NCBI RefSeq assembly: GCF_004684205.1
Contig: NZ_SRIO01000003.1
Coordinates: 1-64,000 of the forward strand
DNA: 64,000 nucleotides
Direction of reading: 5' to 3'
Source of the DNA: Candidatus Macondimonas diazotrophica
Lineage (GTDB): Bacteria; Pseudomonadota; Gammaproteobacteria; UBA5335
Position numbers and translations under genes: made by a program. The notes below the pieces were generated by a model. That model did no database searches. It was given only the letters and a program-made list of their open reading frames with translations, and was not told the origin of the DNA. How positions within the stretch are numbered: position 1 is the stretch's first letter; each line of letters begins with the position of its first letter. Of this stretch, positions 1-11,100 are shown piece after piece.

Positions 1-2
1 CC

Positions 3-581
3 ATTACCGACGTGCCTATGACGGTGATGGACGCGATCAACCTGGCCGGCGGTTTCGACAAGGATCGGGCCGATCAGCGCACGGCCTATCTGACGCGTAA
101 CGGCCAGAAGCAGGTCCTCGATATTCTGGCGCTCTATTCAAGCTCTCAGGGCAATCTCCTGTTGCAGGACGGGGACGTGTTGTATGTTCCGAACAACACG
201 CAGAATAAAGTCTTCATTCTGGGTGAGGTCGAGAAGCAGCGTGCGGTCATGATGGATCAAGGCCGGCTGACTTTGGCGGAGGCGCTGGCAGATGCCGAGG
301 GACTGGATCTCAGTACAGCCAACACTCATGGCGTCTATGTCATTCGCGCGGTTCCCACGATTGCGCCGGACGGAACGCCGGGGGCGGTTGAAGCCAACAT
401 CTATCAACTCGATCTCCATGATGCGAGTGCCTTGGTTCTGGCTGACGCATTCCAGATGCAGCCTCGCGATCTGGTGTATGTGTCGAGCTCTGGCTTGGTG
501 CGCTGGAATCGCGTCATCCAGCAGATCCTACCTACGATCACGACCTTGTTCCAAACCGATCGTCTGATCTTCAACCGATAA
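3..581 (+). CDS. polysaccharide export protein (Wza-like), 5'-truncated
   Basis: C-terminal part of an outer-membrane polysaccharide export lipoprotein. The reading frame is open to the left edge of the window, so the N-terminus and signal peptide lie outside. Two SLBB-type segments are visible: one ends in VPMTVMDAINLAGGF, and the second begins NKVFILGEVEKQ and runs through LTLAEALADAEGLDLSTAN. The protein ends with RWNRVIQQILPTITTLFQ, which matches the amphipathic C-terminal helix by which Wza-type proteins cross the outer membrane. The Wzc-type kinase gene follows after 8 bases, the usual export pair for capsule or exopolysaccharide. The family is clear; the exact polysaccharide is unknown. 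Confidence 0.88.
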   Translation: MTDVPMTVMDAINLAGGFDKDRADQRTAYLTRNGQKQVLDILALYSSSQGNLLLQDGDVLYVPNNTQNKVFILGEVEKQRAVMMDQGRLTLAEALADAEGLDLSTANTHGVYVIRAVPTIAPDGTPGAVEANIYQLDLHDASALVLADAFQMQPRDLVYVSSSGLVRWNRVIQQILPTITTLFQTDRLIFNR

Positions 582-589
582 GGACTTCC

Positions 590-2857
590 ATGGACGCGTC
601 CAATTCGCTGGTATCCGCCGATCGCGGCTCTGTTCCCCATGGGTTGGTGGAGGATAGAGAGGATGAAATCGATCTGCGCGAATTGCTTGCCATTCTCATG
701 GGCGGAAAGTGGACAATCGCAATCGTTGCCGCAGCGATCACGGGATTGGGTCTAGTCTATGCACTGACCAGTACACCGGCTTATCAAGCCAATGCGCTGG
801 TGCAGGTTGAAACGCGCGGTAGCAGCTTGTTGGATGAACTCGAGAATCTCTCGGCGCTGACGGGCCAGGAGTCTCCTGGACAGACTGAAATTCAGATTCT
901 GAAATCCCGCTATGTCTCGAGTCAGGTCGTCGATCAACTTGTCCTGGATATTGAAGCTGAACCACGTTATTTACCGCTGTTCGGGCGCGCGGTCGGGGCA
1001 CGCCCCGACGGCGCGCCGGGAGAGTTGGCCGATCCCTGGTTTGGTTTGGATCGATACGCCTGGGGCGGCGAAGTACTCACCGTCAAGCGCATGAAGGTGC
1101 CGCCAGAATGGGTGGGTAAGCCGCTGCGGCTGGTGGCTCTGGGCGGCGGGCGCTTCAAGCTCCATGACCCGGATGGCAATCCAGTGCTGAGCGGAGCGGC
1201 GGGCGAGTTAGCCGCCATGGGTAAGGAAGGGGATGGCAGCCCGATAGCAGAAATTTTCGTTCAAGAACTCCGTGCCCGGCCAGGTACCGAGTTTGTGGTC
1301 GTCCGCAAGAGCTACCTGCAGACGGTTGAGGATTTGCGGAATGCGCTCGCAATCAGCGAGCAAGGCAAAGGCACGGGCATCCTGCAGCTATCGTTGGAAG
1401 GGCGGCACCCGGCGGAAATCGCAGGCATTCTGAATGCAATTGCGCGAACCTATCTGCGTCAGAATGTGGAGCGGCGTTCGGCACAAGCAGAGGAAAGTCT
1501 GCGCTTTTTGGATGACCAGTTACCCAAATTGAAGGCTGAGTTGGAGGCGGCTGAAGAGGCATTCAATGCCTTTCGCAAAAAGAACGAAAGTCTGGATCTT
1601 TCGGTTGAAACAGAGGGCCTGCTCAAACGCATCGTTGATGTCGAAACTGAGATCTCCAATCTTCAGCTCAAGCGTACGCAGATGGGACAAAGCTTTGCCA
1701 GTCAACACCCGTCCATGATCGCGCTGAATAACCAGATCGGGGAATTGAGCTCGATCAAGCGCGACCTGGAATCAAGGGTCACTGATCTGCCGGATACGCA
1801 ACAAGAAATTCTGCGATTGCAACGCGAAGTAGAGGTTAAGAACTCTCTTTACACGGGGCTTTTGAACAAGGCGCAGGAGTTACGCATCATTCGCGCTGGC
1901 ACACTTGGAAACGTCCGCATCATCGATGAGGCTGTTGTCCCGGAAGAGCCCGTCAAGCCGCGCAAGAAACTGATTGTCCTGCTGAGCCTGCTGCTCGGCC
2001 TGTTTGCGGGAATCGTGGTGGTCTTTTTGCAGCGGAGCTTGCGACGCGGGATCGTCGACGGTCGACAGCTTGAAACCGAGCTCGGGTTGACCGTCTATGC
2101 GAGTGTGCCGTTTAGCAACAAGAACCGCCGCTTGCGGTATGAGGCTGCGCGCCAAGGCGCAACAAGACTGCCCGTTCTGGCGCGCGAGGCGCCGCAGGAC
2201 ATGGCTGTCGAAAGCCTTCGCAGTCTCGCCACAGCCCTGCATTTTGCGCTCATGGAGAAAAGCAGTAACGTCGTTGCGGTCACCAGTTCGGCCCCCGAGA
2301 GCGGGAAAACGTTTCTGTGCGCGAATTTAGCGCATCTGCTGGGCGAATCGGGCCAACGGGTACTTCTAATTGATGGCGACCTGCGACGCGGAAATCTCCA
2401 TCTGCTGGCCGGTAACGAACGCCAACCGGGCCTCTCGGAAGTCCTGACCCGGCGAGCGACGCTCGATGGCGCGGTCCGGCCATTGGTCGCGGGCAAGGTC
2501 GATTTGCTGACGACCGGCCAGCTGCCGCCGAACTCATCGGAACTCTTGATGAGCAAGGGATTCAGCGATCTCGTTCAGAGCGTCCGCCAATGGTACGACG
2601 TCGTGCTTATCGACACCCCGCCCGTGCTGGCGGTGTCGGATCCCGGTGTGATCGCGAGTCATGCGGGCGCAGTGTTCTTGGTGGTGCGCGCAATTCGGCA
2701 TACGGTTGATGAGGTGGAGGCTGCCATCAAACAGTTGCGTCACTATCAGGTCAGCGTGACTGGGGCGGTGTTCAATGCCTACGATCCCAAGGGGCAGAAC
2801 AGTCTGTACGCCTCACCGTACTACCGTTACTACGACTACGCGCACAAGTCAGACTAG
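590..2857 (+). CDS. Wzc-type polysaccharide copolymerase / BY-family tyrosine kinase
   Basis: Inner-membrane protein of 755 residues that controls chain length and export of exopolysaccharide together with the preceding exporter. Order of parts: N-terminal Wzz segment with a first membrane helix near residues 40-62, a long periplasmic coiled-coil region, a GNVR-like segment, a second membrane helix near 460-482, then a cytoplasmic kinase. The kinase shows Walker A (SSAPESGKTF, about 565-574), Walker A' (VLLIDGDLRRG, about 590) and Walker B (VVLIDTPPV, about 671). The C-terminus carries the autophosphorylated tyrosine cluster (YASPYYRYYDY). It ends the exopolysaccharide locus and overlaps the convergent rlmJ by 4 bases. 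Confidence 0.93.
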   Translation: MDASNSLVSADRGSVPHGLVEDREDEIDLRELLAILMGGKWTIAIVAAAITGLGLVYALTSTPAYQANALVQVETRGSSLLDELENLSALTGQESPGQTEIQILKSRYVSSQVVDQLVLDIEAEPRYLPLFGRAVGARPDGAPGELADPWFGLDRYAWGGEVLTVKRMKVPPEWVGKPLRLVALGGGRFKLHDPDGNPVLSGAAGELAAMGKEGDGSPIAEIFVQELRARPGTEFVVVRKSYLQTVEDLRNALAISEQGKGTGILQLSLEGRHPAEIAGILNAIARTYLRQNVERRSAQAEESLRFLDDQLPKLKAELEAAEEAFNAFRKKNESLDLSVETEGLLKRIVDVETEISNLQLKRTQMGQSFASQHPSMIALNNQIGELSSIKRDLESRVTDLPDTQQEILRLQREVEVKNSLYTGLLNKAQELRIIRAGTLGNVRIIDEAVVPEEPVKPRKKLIVLLSLLLGLFAGIVVVFLQRSLRRGIVDGRQLETELGLTVYASVPFSNKNRRLRYEAARQGATRLPVLAREAPQDMAVESLRSLATALHFALMEKSSNVVAVTSSAPESGKTFLCANLAHLLGESGQRVLLIDGDLRRGNLHLLAGNERQPGLSEVLTRRATLDGAVRPLVAGKVDLLTTGQLPPNSSELLMSKGFSDLVQSVRQWYDVVLIDTPPVLAVSDPGVIASHAGAVFLVVRAIRHTVDEVEAAIKQLRHYQVSVTGAVFNAYDPKGQNSLYASPYYRYYDYAHKSD

Positions 2858-3699
2858 GCGACTCCGTCCGGGTGGCGGAGATGCCAGTGCGCTTCGCCTG
2901 GAACGCCGAGCAAGCGGACCAGTTCGTCCAGCTCGCTGGCCAATGTTTCCCCCAAAGTCCAGGGGGGATTGACTACGAACATGCCGCTGCCGGTCATGCC
3001 CCATCCGTCCGGTTGAGGTCGTTTGACTTGGAGATGGATATGCAACCACGACAGCTGCAGTTGTTCTAAGGCAGCGGTTAGGATATTGGCGTTCTGCTTC
3101 GCCAATTTCGGGTACCACAGCGCGTAAATCCCCGTCGGGAAGCGATTCAGGCCCAGAATCAGCGCCTCTTTCACCCGGTGGTATTCTGCCGCGTTTTCAT
3201 AAGGCGGATCGATGATTACCAGCCCGCGTCGGGAAGGGGGCGGCAACAGTGCCTTGAGGCCGGAAAGTCCGTCATCAGACGATATCCGTACGCGCGGATC
3301 GTTTTGTATGAGCGGATGCGCCACCAATGCACGGTGATCGGTCGGGTGCCATTCAAACAGTCGAATTTCATCGTTCGGGCGACAAATCAGCTGCGCCCAA
3401 GCCGGAGATCCGGGGTAGATTCGCAAATGTCCACGGCCGTTGAGCCCGGCAACCCGTTCAGTCAGGCGAGCGAGGCTGGGAGCGCGTATCGAACCTGCCC
3501 ACAATCGCTGGATTCCACTGCGCCATTCGGCCTGTGGGTCGGTGGCATTCAGGATGTAATACCCAGCGCCCGCGTGGGTGTCGATGACCCGGAACGGTTT
3601 GTCTTTCTTGCCGAGATGCTCCAGGAGCAACATCAAGACCCAGTGTTTCAGTACGTCCGCATGGTTGCCGGCATGGAAATGGTGGCGGTAGCTGCGCAT
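2854..3699 (-). CDS. rlmJ: 23S rRNA (adenine2030-N6)-methyltransferase RlmJ
   Basis: Protein of 281 residues, full length for the RlmJ/YhiR family. The N-terminus MRSYRHHFHAGNHADVLKHW is the family signature; a SAM-binding stretch (FRVIDTHAGAGYY) follows, and the catalytic motif of N6-adenine methyltransferases is present as IIDPPYE. It methylates A2030 of 23S rRNA using S-adenosylmethionine. The start is an ATG 12 bases downstream of the perM-like gene, so the two are probably co-transcribed. Its stop overlaps the stop of the convergent wzc-like gene. Confidence 0.95.
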   Translation of the reverse strand: MRSYRHHFHAGNHADVLKHWVLMLLLEHLGKKDKPFRVIDTHAGAGYYILNATDPQAEWRSGIQRLWAGSIRAPSLARLTERVAGLNGRGHLRIYPGSPAWAQLICRPNDEIRLFEWHPTDHRALVAHPLIQNDPRVRISSDDGLSGLKALLPPPSRRGLVIIDPPYENAAEYHRVKEALILGLNRFPTGIYALWYPKLAKQNANILTAALEQLQLSWLHIHLQVKRPQPDGWGMTGSGMFVVNPPWTLGETLASELDELVRLLGVPGEAHWHLRHPDGVA

Positions 3700-3711
3700 C
3701 GAACGGCGGGC

Positions 3712-4857
3712 TTAATCCGGAGCGTTTGAGTGGGGGGATGACTTGCCGTACAGGTCGCTGCGTTTGTAGAACTCCTGCAGATGCCGGAAGAATACGGACA
3801 GAACCGCACCGACCGGCAAGGCCACCAGAACACCGACGAACCCAAATAGCTGGCCACCGGCGAGAACCAAAAAGATCACGATGACCGGATGCAAGCCAAT
3901 GCGATCGCCGACCAGCAACGGCGTAATCACCGAGCCTTCCAATGCCTGTCCGATGCCGACGACGACCAAGATGTAGGCATAGACCAGCGGTTCAGCGCCG
4001 GTGATCGCTGCGGTAATCATGGCCGAAAGCAGCGCCATGGCCACGCCGAGATAGGGCACGAAGCTCACGAGCCCCGCGAAGATCCCGATCAGCATCGCAA
4101 ACTCGACCCCGGCGATCCAAAAGCCGATTGCATAAATGCTGCCCAGCGCAATCATGACCAACAGTTGGCCACGCAGAAAAGCTGCCAGCACCTCGTCGGC
4201 CTCATGGGCCAGATCCGTGAACGCCGGGAGCAGAGGACGTGGCACCAGGTTGCCCACGCTTTCCAGCATTTCGTGCCAGTCCCGCATCATGTAGAAGGTA
4301 ACGATGGGCACCAGAAACAAGTTCGCCAATGTCGCCGCGAGCTTCATGCCCGAGCTGGTGACGTAGCTCACGACGTTTGTGGCGACACTACCGGCCTGTG
4401 GGAAGTTTTCCTGGAGTAGCTGGGTGACTCGCCCGGCGTCCAATCGCGTGACGTCCATCCCGATCCGTGCGGAGATCCACGGCAGAACATCTTGTTGCAG
4501 CCAGATATTGGCCTTGGGCAGCAATGTCTCCAGGCGGCTGATCTGGACCTGCAGGGATGGAATCAGCAGCAGGATTGCCAGTGCCAGAACCAGAATACTC
4601 AGGGCGAAGACCAGGCTCACCCCGAATGTCCGCGAAACACGCCACTGCTCAAGGCGATCGACAAAGGGATGAAGCAGATAAGCCAGGCCGAACGAAATCA
4701 AAAATGGCGTCAGTACCGGTCCAAGCAGATAGATCGCCGTCGCCATGACGCCGAAAAATACCGCCCAGTACCACCATGGAATTCTTCGCAGATAAAGATC
4801 GGAATCTTCCTGAGCGGTATTCAAGGCGATTGTCCCATCGGCCGTCGTTTCCCGCAT
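3712..4857 (-). CDS. AI-2E/PerM family membrane transporter
   Basis: Polytopic inner-membrane protein of about 381 residues in the PerM/YdgG (AI-2E transporter) family. Hydrophobic segments lie near the N-terminus (WYWAVFFGVMATAIYLLGP and the next one), and several fill the C-terminal half, including the family-typical SFVPYLGVAMALLSA. Substrates in this family vary (autoinducer-2 export, Na+/H+ exchange, putative permeases), so the substrate is not assigned. I prefer the ATG at 4857 (MRETTADG) to an in-frame TTG 21 bases upstream. It is divergent from recC and followed by rlmJ. Confidence 0.85.
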   Translation of the reverse strand: MRETTADGTIALNTAQEDSDLYLRRIPWWYWAVFFGVMATAIYLLGPVLTPFLISFGLAYLLHPFVDRLEQWRVSRTFGVSLVFALSILVLALAILLLIPSLQVQISRLETLLPKANIWLQQDVLPWISARIGMDVTRLDAGRVTQLLQENFPQAGSVATNVVSYVTSSGMKLAATLANLFLVPIVTFYMMRDWHEMLESVGNLVPRPLLPAFTDLAHEADEVLAAFLRGQLLVMIALGSIYAIGFWIAGVEFAMLIGIFAGLVSFVPYLGVAMALLSAMITAAITGAEPLVYAYILVVVGIGQALEGSVITPLLVGDRIGLHPVIVIFLVLAGGQLFGFVGVLVALPVGAVLSVFFRHLQEFYKRSDLYGKSSPHSNAPD

Positions 4858-4957
4858 TATCGCCAAGCCGCCGGCCAAACGCCAAGGGGCCGAAGGGGGG
4901 ACGCGATGCTATCGGGTCCGGTCGTCCTGTGCCATGTCATTCGCTAGAATCACGACC

Positions 4958-7900
4958 ATGCTGCATCTGCATTTTGGCAATCGCCTGGAAGATCTGCTCG
5001 ATGTCACGGCCGACGATCTGACGGAACGGCCGCGCGGGGTGTTCGCCGTACAAACCATAGTGGTACCCAGCCAGTCGATGGGGCAGTGGCTCCAGTTGGG
5101 ATTGGCGGATCGCCACGGCATCGCGGCCATGATGCAGACTCCTTTGCCCGGCAGCTTTCTGGCGGCTCTGTATCGGCGACTCCTGCCCGTGCCGGATCTG
5201 GATCCGGCATTCGAACGTGGCGCTCTGACCTTTCGGGTGTTCGAGATCTTGCAGGACGGGCGTGGTGTTGCGGCAAATCCGTCTTTGGCCCGGTACCTGA
5301 GCGCGGCCCCCGAACCGCTGGATCGGTTTCATCTGGCGAAACGGCTCGCCGCCTGCTATGACCAAGCGCTGATTTATCGCCCTGATCGGCTGCTGGCCTG
5401 GGAGGCGGGTGAAGAATCGGGCTGGCAGGCCGAGCTGTGGCGGGCGCTCGCAATCTCGAATGGCATGCATCGCGCTCGCGCCTTCCAGCGCCTCGACCAG
5501 GCCATTGCCGAGGCGCCCCGGGAATGTTTGCCTGATCATTTGATCCTGTTTGGTTTTCATACCCTGCCGCCGGTATGGTTGAGTCTGTTTGCCGGGCTGG
5601 CAGCGCGTATTCCGGTGCAATGGTTGGTGCCCACGCCCTGCCGCGAGTACTGGGCGGGATTGGATACCCCGGCTGCGTTGGCGCGGCGCGCAGCTCGGGG
5701 CCAATCGGTTGCCCTGCGCATGGTCGGCCATCCCTTGCTCGCCACCTTCGGTCGACAAGGCGCCGAGTTCATCGATCTGTTGAGCGAGCTTCCGGGGCAG
5801 GTCAGCGAGTATTTCGAGGATCCTGTCGTGCAGGGACGGACCGATCTGCTGGCTCGGATGCAGTCCGATCTGCTCAACCTTCGCGATCCGACTGAATCGT
5901 CGCCGCAGCCGGTCGAGCCCACGGACGACAGCATCCAAGTGCATTGCTGTGCGGGGCCCCTGCGTGAGGTGGAAGTCCTGCATGATCGCCTGCGCGATCT
6001 GCTGGACCGCCAGCCGGATTTGAACCCGTCGGACATCGTGGTGATGACGCCGGATATCGAGCGTTACGCACCCTATGTAGATGCCGTGTTCCGCAGTCGC
6101 AAGGGCGATCTGGCGATCCCCTACCGCGTTGCTGATCGCGGCCTGCTGCGCAGTGAACCGGTGGTTGCGGGATTCTTCGCGTGGCTCGCGCTGGCTGAGC
6201 GGCGCTTTACGGTCAATGCTGTATTCGATCTGCTCGAATGTCCCCCGGTCGCCCGCCGGTTGAGCATGAGCCTCGGCGATCGCGAGCTACTCCGGGAGTG
6301 GGCTCGCCGGGCGGCGATTCACTGGGGTTTGGACGGCTCAGACAAAGGTGACTTCGAGTTGCCGCCCGCGAATGCGCATACTTGGCGGCGTGGTCTGGAC
6401 CGCCTGATGCTGGGCACGGTGCTCCCCGAGGACGGCATGGCCATCCATGGCGATATGGCGCCCGTCGAGGCGGTCGACGGCGCATTCTGGCCGGTACTGG
6501 GACGTTTGGCGGAGTGGATCGACGCACTGCGGACCGATCACGACGGCTTGGCGGAGGCGCGTTCTGCGCAGGATTGGGCCGAGGTGCTGACCACGGTGCT
6601 GGAGCGCCTGTTCGAGGTTGAGGCAAACGAGGAATCGGCCTTGCAGCAGCTGCGCGGCGCGATCCGGCAGATTGGGGCCGATGCCGCGGCCGCAGCATGT
6701 ACCGCCCAGATCCCGCTCACCGTGTTCAGGGCGGCGCTGAGCGAGCGACTGTCCGCATCAGGCAACGCCAGCGGGTTTCTCGCGGGCGGTGTGCAATTCT
6801 GCGCCATGGTGCCCCTGCGCAGCTTGCCGTTTTCAGTGGTCTGCCTGTTGGGTCTTGACCACGATGCGCTGCCGCGCCGCGCGCAGCCCGAGGAGTTCGA
6901 TCCCTTTGCAAGCACGCGTCGACCCGGCGACCGTAACGCGCGCGAGGACGATGCGTATCTGTTTCTGGAGGCCATCATCAGTGCGCGCCGGGTGCTGTAT
7001 CTGAGCTACAACGGCCGCGATCCTCAGGATTACAGCGAACGGCCGCCCAGCGTTCTGCTCGAGCAGTTCGTGGACACCGTCACGGCCGGTTATTATCGCG
7101 AAGCGCCGGGGGATTGGCGCGAGCGGGCGGTGCTCGTGCATCCCCTCCAGGCCTTCAGTCGGCGCCAGTTTGAGCCGGATAGCCCCTGCTTCAGCTATCG
7201 GCGCGACCTTGCCGAAGCCTTGGCGGGGGCCTCGATGCCGCATCCGGTGATCGAGCGGATGGCCGACTTGTCCGATGCCTTCGATGGGGTGATCGATTTC
7301 GCCGAATTGCTGCACTTCTGGCGCCATCCCGTGCGGTATCTGTTACGCCAGCGCCTGGACATCGATCTTGGCCTTGCGCAGGACGTGCTGGCCGATCAGG
7401 AACCGTTCGAGCCGGATGGGCTCGAGCGCTGGCAAATCCGCACGCAGATTCTGGCGTGGTTGCGACAGGGGATGCCGCCCCGTGCCGTGCTGGCGCATCT
7501 CCAGGCGGCCGATCGGATCTCGGCCGGGCCATGGGGCACGCTCATCGCTGATCAGCATCGGGACGAGGTGCTTGCGATCCATCAGCGATTTGAGGCTTGC
7601 GGGGGGGCGCAACCACCCCGATCGATGAGCATCGATCTGCCGCTCGGCGATATGCGGTTGGTCGGACAGCTCAACGACCTGACCCCCGACGGACTGCTCC
7701 GGATCGAAAGCGGACCCTGGAAGCCCAGGCATACCGTCGAGGCCTGGCTGTCACATCTGGTGCTCAATCTGGTGGCACCCGAGGGCGTGCAACGACGCAC
7801 CATCGGGCTCGGGCAAGGCAGCGAGCTGGACTGCCTCCCGATCAGCGATGCCGCTGAAGCCTTGCAGCCCTGGCTCGCGCATTACCGCATGGGATTGACC

Positions 7901-8149
7901 CAGGCGCCGTTGCCGCTGTTGCCCGAGGTCCTGCTGGCCGCCAAGTCCTCCGATCCGTTCGAAAAGCGGCTTCAAACGCGTCAGAAAGCTTTTCGGGAAT
8001 GTGTCGTGCCGCCGCCGCAAACCGGGCGCCCGCCGGATGGCTATCTGGCCTGGCTGTATGGCGAAGCTCAACCGATCGACAGGTATTGGTGCACCGAGGC
8101 TGAGGTGCTGGTCGCGCCCATCCCGCAGGTCCGCAAGGTGCCCACATGA
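4958..8149 (+). CDS. recC: exodeoxyribonuclease V subunit RecC
   Basis: RecC subunit of the RecBCD helicase-nuclease, 1063 residues, which recognises Chi and holds the complex together. The N-terminus MLHLHFGNRLEDLLDVTADD matches the RecC opening (hydrophobic strand, then SNRL/GNRL). IVVPSQSMGQWLQLGLA and DIVVMTPDIERYAPYVDAVF are also typical. The Walker motifs of an active helicase are not evident, as expected for this inactivated helicase fold. I chose the ATG at 4958 over an upstream ATG at 4934 because it gives the family N-terminus. The stop overlaps the recB start (ATGA). Confidence 0.95.
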   Translation: MLHLHFGNRLEDLLDVTADDLTERPRGVFAVQTIVVPSQSMGQWLQLGLADRHGIAAMMQTPLPGSFLAALYRRLLPVPDLDPAFERGALTFRVFEILQDGRGVAANPSLARYLSAAPEPLDRFHLAKRLAACYDQALIYRPDRLLAWEAGEESGWQAELWRALAISNGMHRARAFQRLDQAIAEAPRECLPDHLILFGFHTLPPVWLSLFAGLAARIPVQWLVPTPCREYWAGLDTPAALARRAARGQSVALRMVGHPLLATFGRQGAEFIDLLSELPGQVSEYFEDPVVQGRTDLLARMQSDLLNLRDPTESSPQPVEPTDDSIQVHCCAGPLREVEVLHDRLRDLLDRQPDLNPSDIVVMTPDIERYAPYVDAVFRSRKGDLAIPYRVADRGLLRSEPVVAGFFAWLALAERRFTVNAVFDLLECPPVARRLSMSLGDRELLREWARRAAIHWGLDGSDKGDFELPPANAHTWRRGLDRLMLGTVLPEDGMAIHGDMAPVEAVDGAFWPVLGRLAEWIDALRTDHDGLAEARSAQDWAEVLTTVLERLFEVEANEESALQQLRGAIRQIGADAAAAACTAQIPLTVFRAALSERLSASGNASGFLAGGVQFCAMVPLRSLPFSVVCLLGLDHDALPRRAQPEEFDPFASTRRPGDRNAREDDAYLFLEAIISARRVLYLSYNGRDPQDYSERPPSVLLEQFVDTVTAGYYREAPGDWRERAVLVHPLQAFSRRQFEPDSPCFSYRRDLAEALAGASMPHPVIERMADLSDAFDGVIDFAELLHFWRHPVRYLLRQRLDIDLGLAQDVLADQEPFEPDGLERWQIRTQILAWLRQGMPPRAVLAHLQAADRISAGPWGTLIADQHRDEVLAIHQRFEACGGAQPPRSMSIDLPLGDMRLVGQLNDLTPDGLLRIESGPWKPRHTVEAWLSHLVLNLVAPEGVQRRTIGLGQGSELDCLPISDAAEALQPWLAHYRMGLTQAPLPLLPEVLLAAKSSDPFEKRLQTRQKAFRECVVPPPQTGRPPDGYLAWLYGEAQPIDRYWCTEAEVLVAPIPQVRKVPT

Positions 8150-11100
8150 CGGCCCGTCTGCCACAGCTTCTGGATGCCGCGACACTGCCGCTGTCTGGCC
8201 GGCATCTGGTCGAGGCCAGCGCAGGCACCGGCAAGACGCATACGCTGGCAGATCTGTATCTGCGCCTGGTCGTCGAAAGTGGCCATGAGGTTGATCGCAT
8301 TCTGGTGGTGACCTTCACCAAGGCGGCCACGGCCGAGCTCAAGACCCGTATCCGTCGCCGGTTGATCCAGGCCCGGGCCGCCTTGAACGGTGCCCGTCCG
8401 GCGCAGGATGCCGTTGATGTCGTGCTCGGCGAGCGTGTGATTGATGTGGCGCAGGCGGTGCGCCGGCTGGACGCAGCACTGATGGGTTTCGATCGTGCTG
8501 CCATCTTTACGCTGCATGGCTTTTGCCGGAGCGCGCTGCGCGATCATGCCTTCAGTGCGGGTTTGCCGATGCATCTGGAGATGGCGGAACAGTCCGACGA
8601 TCGGGCGACCGTGATTGCCGCCGACCTGTGGCGCCGCTTGGAGGGTACCATCGGTGATCCACGCCGCGCCTTTGGCCTGCGTCGGGCTGGGTTGTCCCCG
8701 GCGCAGCTGCTGGCAGACCTGAAGCTGCGCTTGAACCACCCTTTGGCGGTCGTCGAGGCCGAGCCCGTCGAGGCGTCGGCTGAATCGGCCGCCTGGCAGG
8801 CGCTGGAAAATGCTTGGCAGTGTTTTCGTAAACAGTGGAGCAGTCAAGGCGCCGAGTTCCGAAAACTGCTGGATGACAATCCGGCGCTGAATCGCAGGCG
8901 CTACACCGCCGACAGAATTGAACGGTGGTGCGGCGGATTCAGCCGGCTGAGCGCCAGCGACGAGCTGGATCTGGGCGTGCTGAGGACGCTCGAGGCTGGT
9001 GTGCGGGATGACTGGGCGGCATTGACACCCACGCGGCTTGCCGAAGGCGTCAAGAAGGATCAGAAGGCGCCCGTGCATCCGTTGTTCGAGACGCTGGGCG
9101 CATTGCTGGCATGCTGGACGCGTATGGAAACCGCCTGGGCAGGGAGCGCGCGTGCGTATCGCCGCGGCGCGCTGGACGAGGCGGCGACGCGGCTGAGCCA
9201 ACAGCGGCAGCGCCTGGGCGAGCTGAATTTTTCGGATCTCACCGTCGAACTGCGTGATGCGCTCAAAGGCAGTGGCGGCGCGCATCTGGCGAGCATCCTG
9301 CGGACACGATTTCCGGCCGCGTTGATCGACGAATTCCAGGACACTGATCCGGCTCAGTTTGATGTCTTTCGCGCGATCTATCCCGATCAGGGGGGCGAAG
9401 ACGGCACGTTCCTGATTCTGATCGGCGATCCCAAGCAGGCGATCTATGGTTTCCGGGGGGCCGATGTCTATGCCTATCTCGGCGCACGCGAGCATCTGGG
9501 TACGCCTTGGCGCCTGGGCCGGAACTGGCGCTCGGTTCCGGCTTTGGTCGAGGCCGTCAACGCGGTGTTTTCCCGCCGGGACGACGCGTTCCGATTGCCC
9601 GGCATCGTGTTTTATCCGGTGGAGCCGGCGCAGACCGACAGTGCGGGGTTGCGAGCGCCAGGTTCCGCGGCGGCGCTGCAGTGTCACCTGCTCCCGGCAT
9701 CGGAGCAGCCATTGAGCCAGGGCGATGCGGTTCGTCTGGCGGCGCAATGGACCGCAGCGGAAATCGCCCGCCTTTTGACTGCAGCCGCCCGCGGCGAGGC
9801 GCATTTGGGCGATCGCCCGCTGCAAAGTGGGGACATCGCCGTGCTGGTGCGTGCCCACGATCAAGGCCTGGCGGTCGCCGATGCGTTGCGTGAGCGGGGT
9901 GTGGGGTTCGTGCGGCGGGGTCAGGACAGCGTCTTTTCGACCGACGAAGCGCAGGATCTGGAACGTATTCTGCGGGCAGTTCTGCAGCCCACCCGCATGG
10001 CTTGGCTCAAGGGCGCCTTGGCGACCAATCTGCTGGGCGGCACCCTGGACGATGTCTTGGCGCTGGATCGCGATGAACAGAGGCTGGAGGAATTCCTGGA
10101 ACGCTTTCAAGGCCATCATTCAGTGTGGCAGCGCCAGGGTTTCATGCCCATGTGGCAATCGTTGATGGAAGCGCACGGTGTGGCGGCACGGCTGCTGGCC
10201 CGACCGGAGGGCGAGCGGCGCCTGACCAACGTGCAGCATTTGGCCGAATTACTCCATCATGCCGCGGTCAGCGAACATCTGGGGGCAGACGCCTTGTTCA
10301 ATCGTCTGGTGAGCTGGCGCCAGGAGCCGGGACGTCTCGGTGATACGGCCTTGTTGCGTCTGGAGAGCGAAGCGGATCTGGTCCGCATCGAAACCATTCA
10401 TGCCAGCAAGGGCCTGCAATATCCCGTCGTCTTCTGCCCGGCGTTGTGGAAATGCCGCAAGGCGGGACCCAATACCCATGGCCCGGCCGCCTTGTGCTAT
10501 CACGATCCCGTTCGGGGCGAGGCGCGCCTGGCCTTGAATCCGCAGGCGGATCCAGCGATCGGTGATCAGGCGGCTGCGGAATCGCTGGCCGAGGATCTGC
10601 GCCTGGCCTATGTCGCGCTCACCCGTGCCCAGGCGCGCTGCTATGTGGTCGATGGAGCGGTTCGCGAGCGCGAGCATTCGGCACTGGGTTGGCTGCTGCC
10701 GGAGGCCGAGCCCGCAGCCGTGTGGACGCAGTTGTCGGCCGAACGGCCGATCGCCTTCGGGTGGGCGGCCGCGATGCAGCCGGATGGCATGGCGGTGCCC
10801 GTGAGCGCTCGGACCGTGCCGCTGCGGGCCCGGGCGGTGCAACGCTCGGTTCCCGCGCCTCGGGTGCTGACGAGTTTTTCGGCGCTGTGGGGCGGCGACC
10901 CCGTCCAGGTGGTCGATCATGACGAGTTCAGAACCGGGCTGTCGAGCCTGCATGCACCACAGGAACCCAGTCCGCATGGCTTTCCGCGCGGCGCCATGGC
11001 CGGGCGCGCGCTGCATGCCATCCTGGAGCGATGGCAGTGGCACGAGGACGCGAACGGTTCGGCCTTGGCCTCGCTGACCGCCCAAGTGCTGGCCGAGGAA

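Noticed and set aside
8068-10119. 683-codon open frame antisense to recB
   Set aside because: It is the complement of the RecB helicase motifs and is explained by codon bias.
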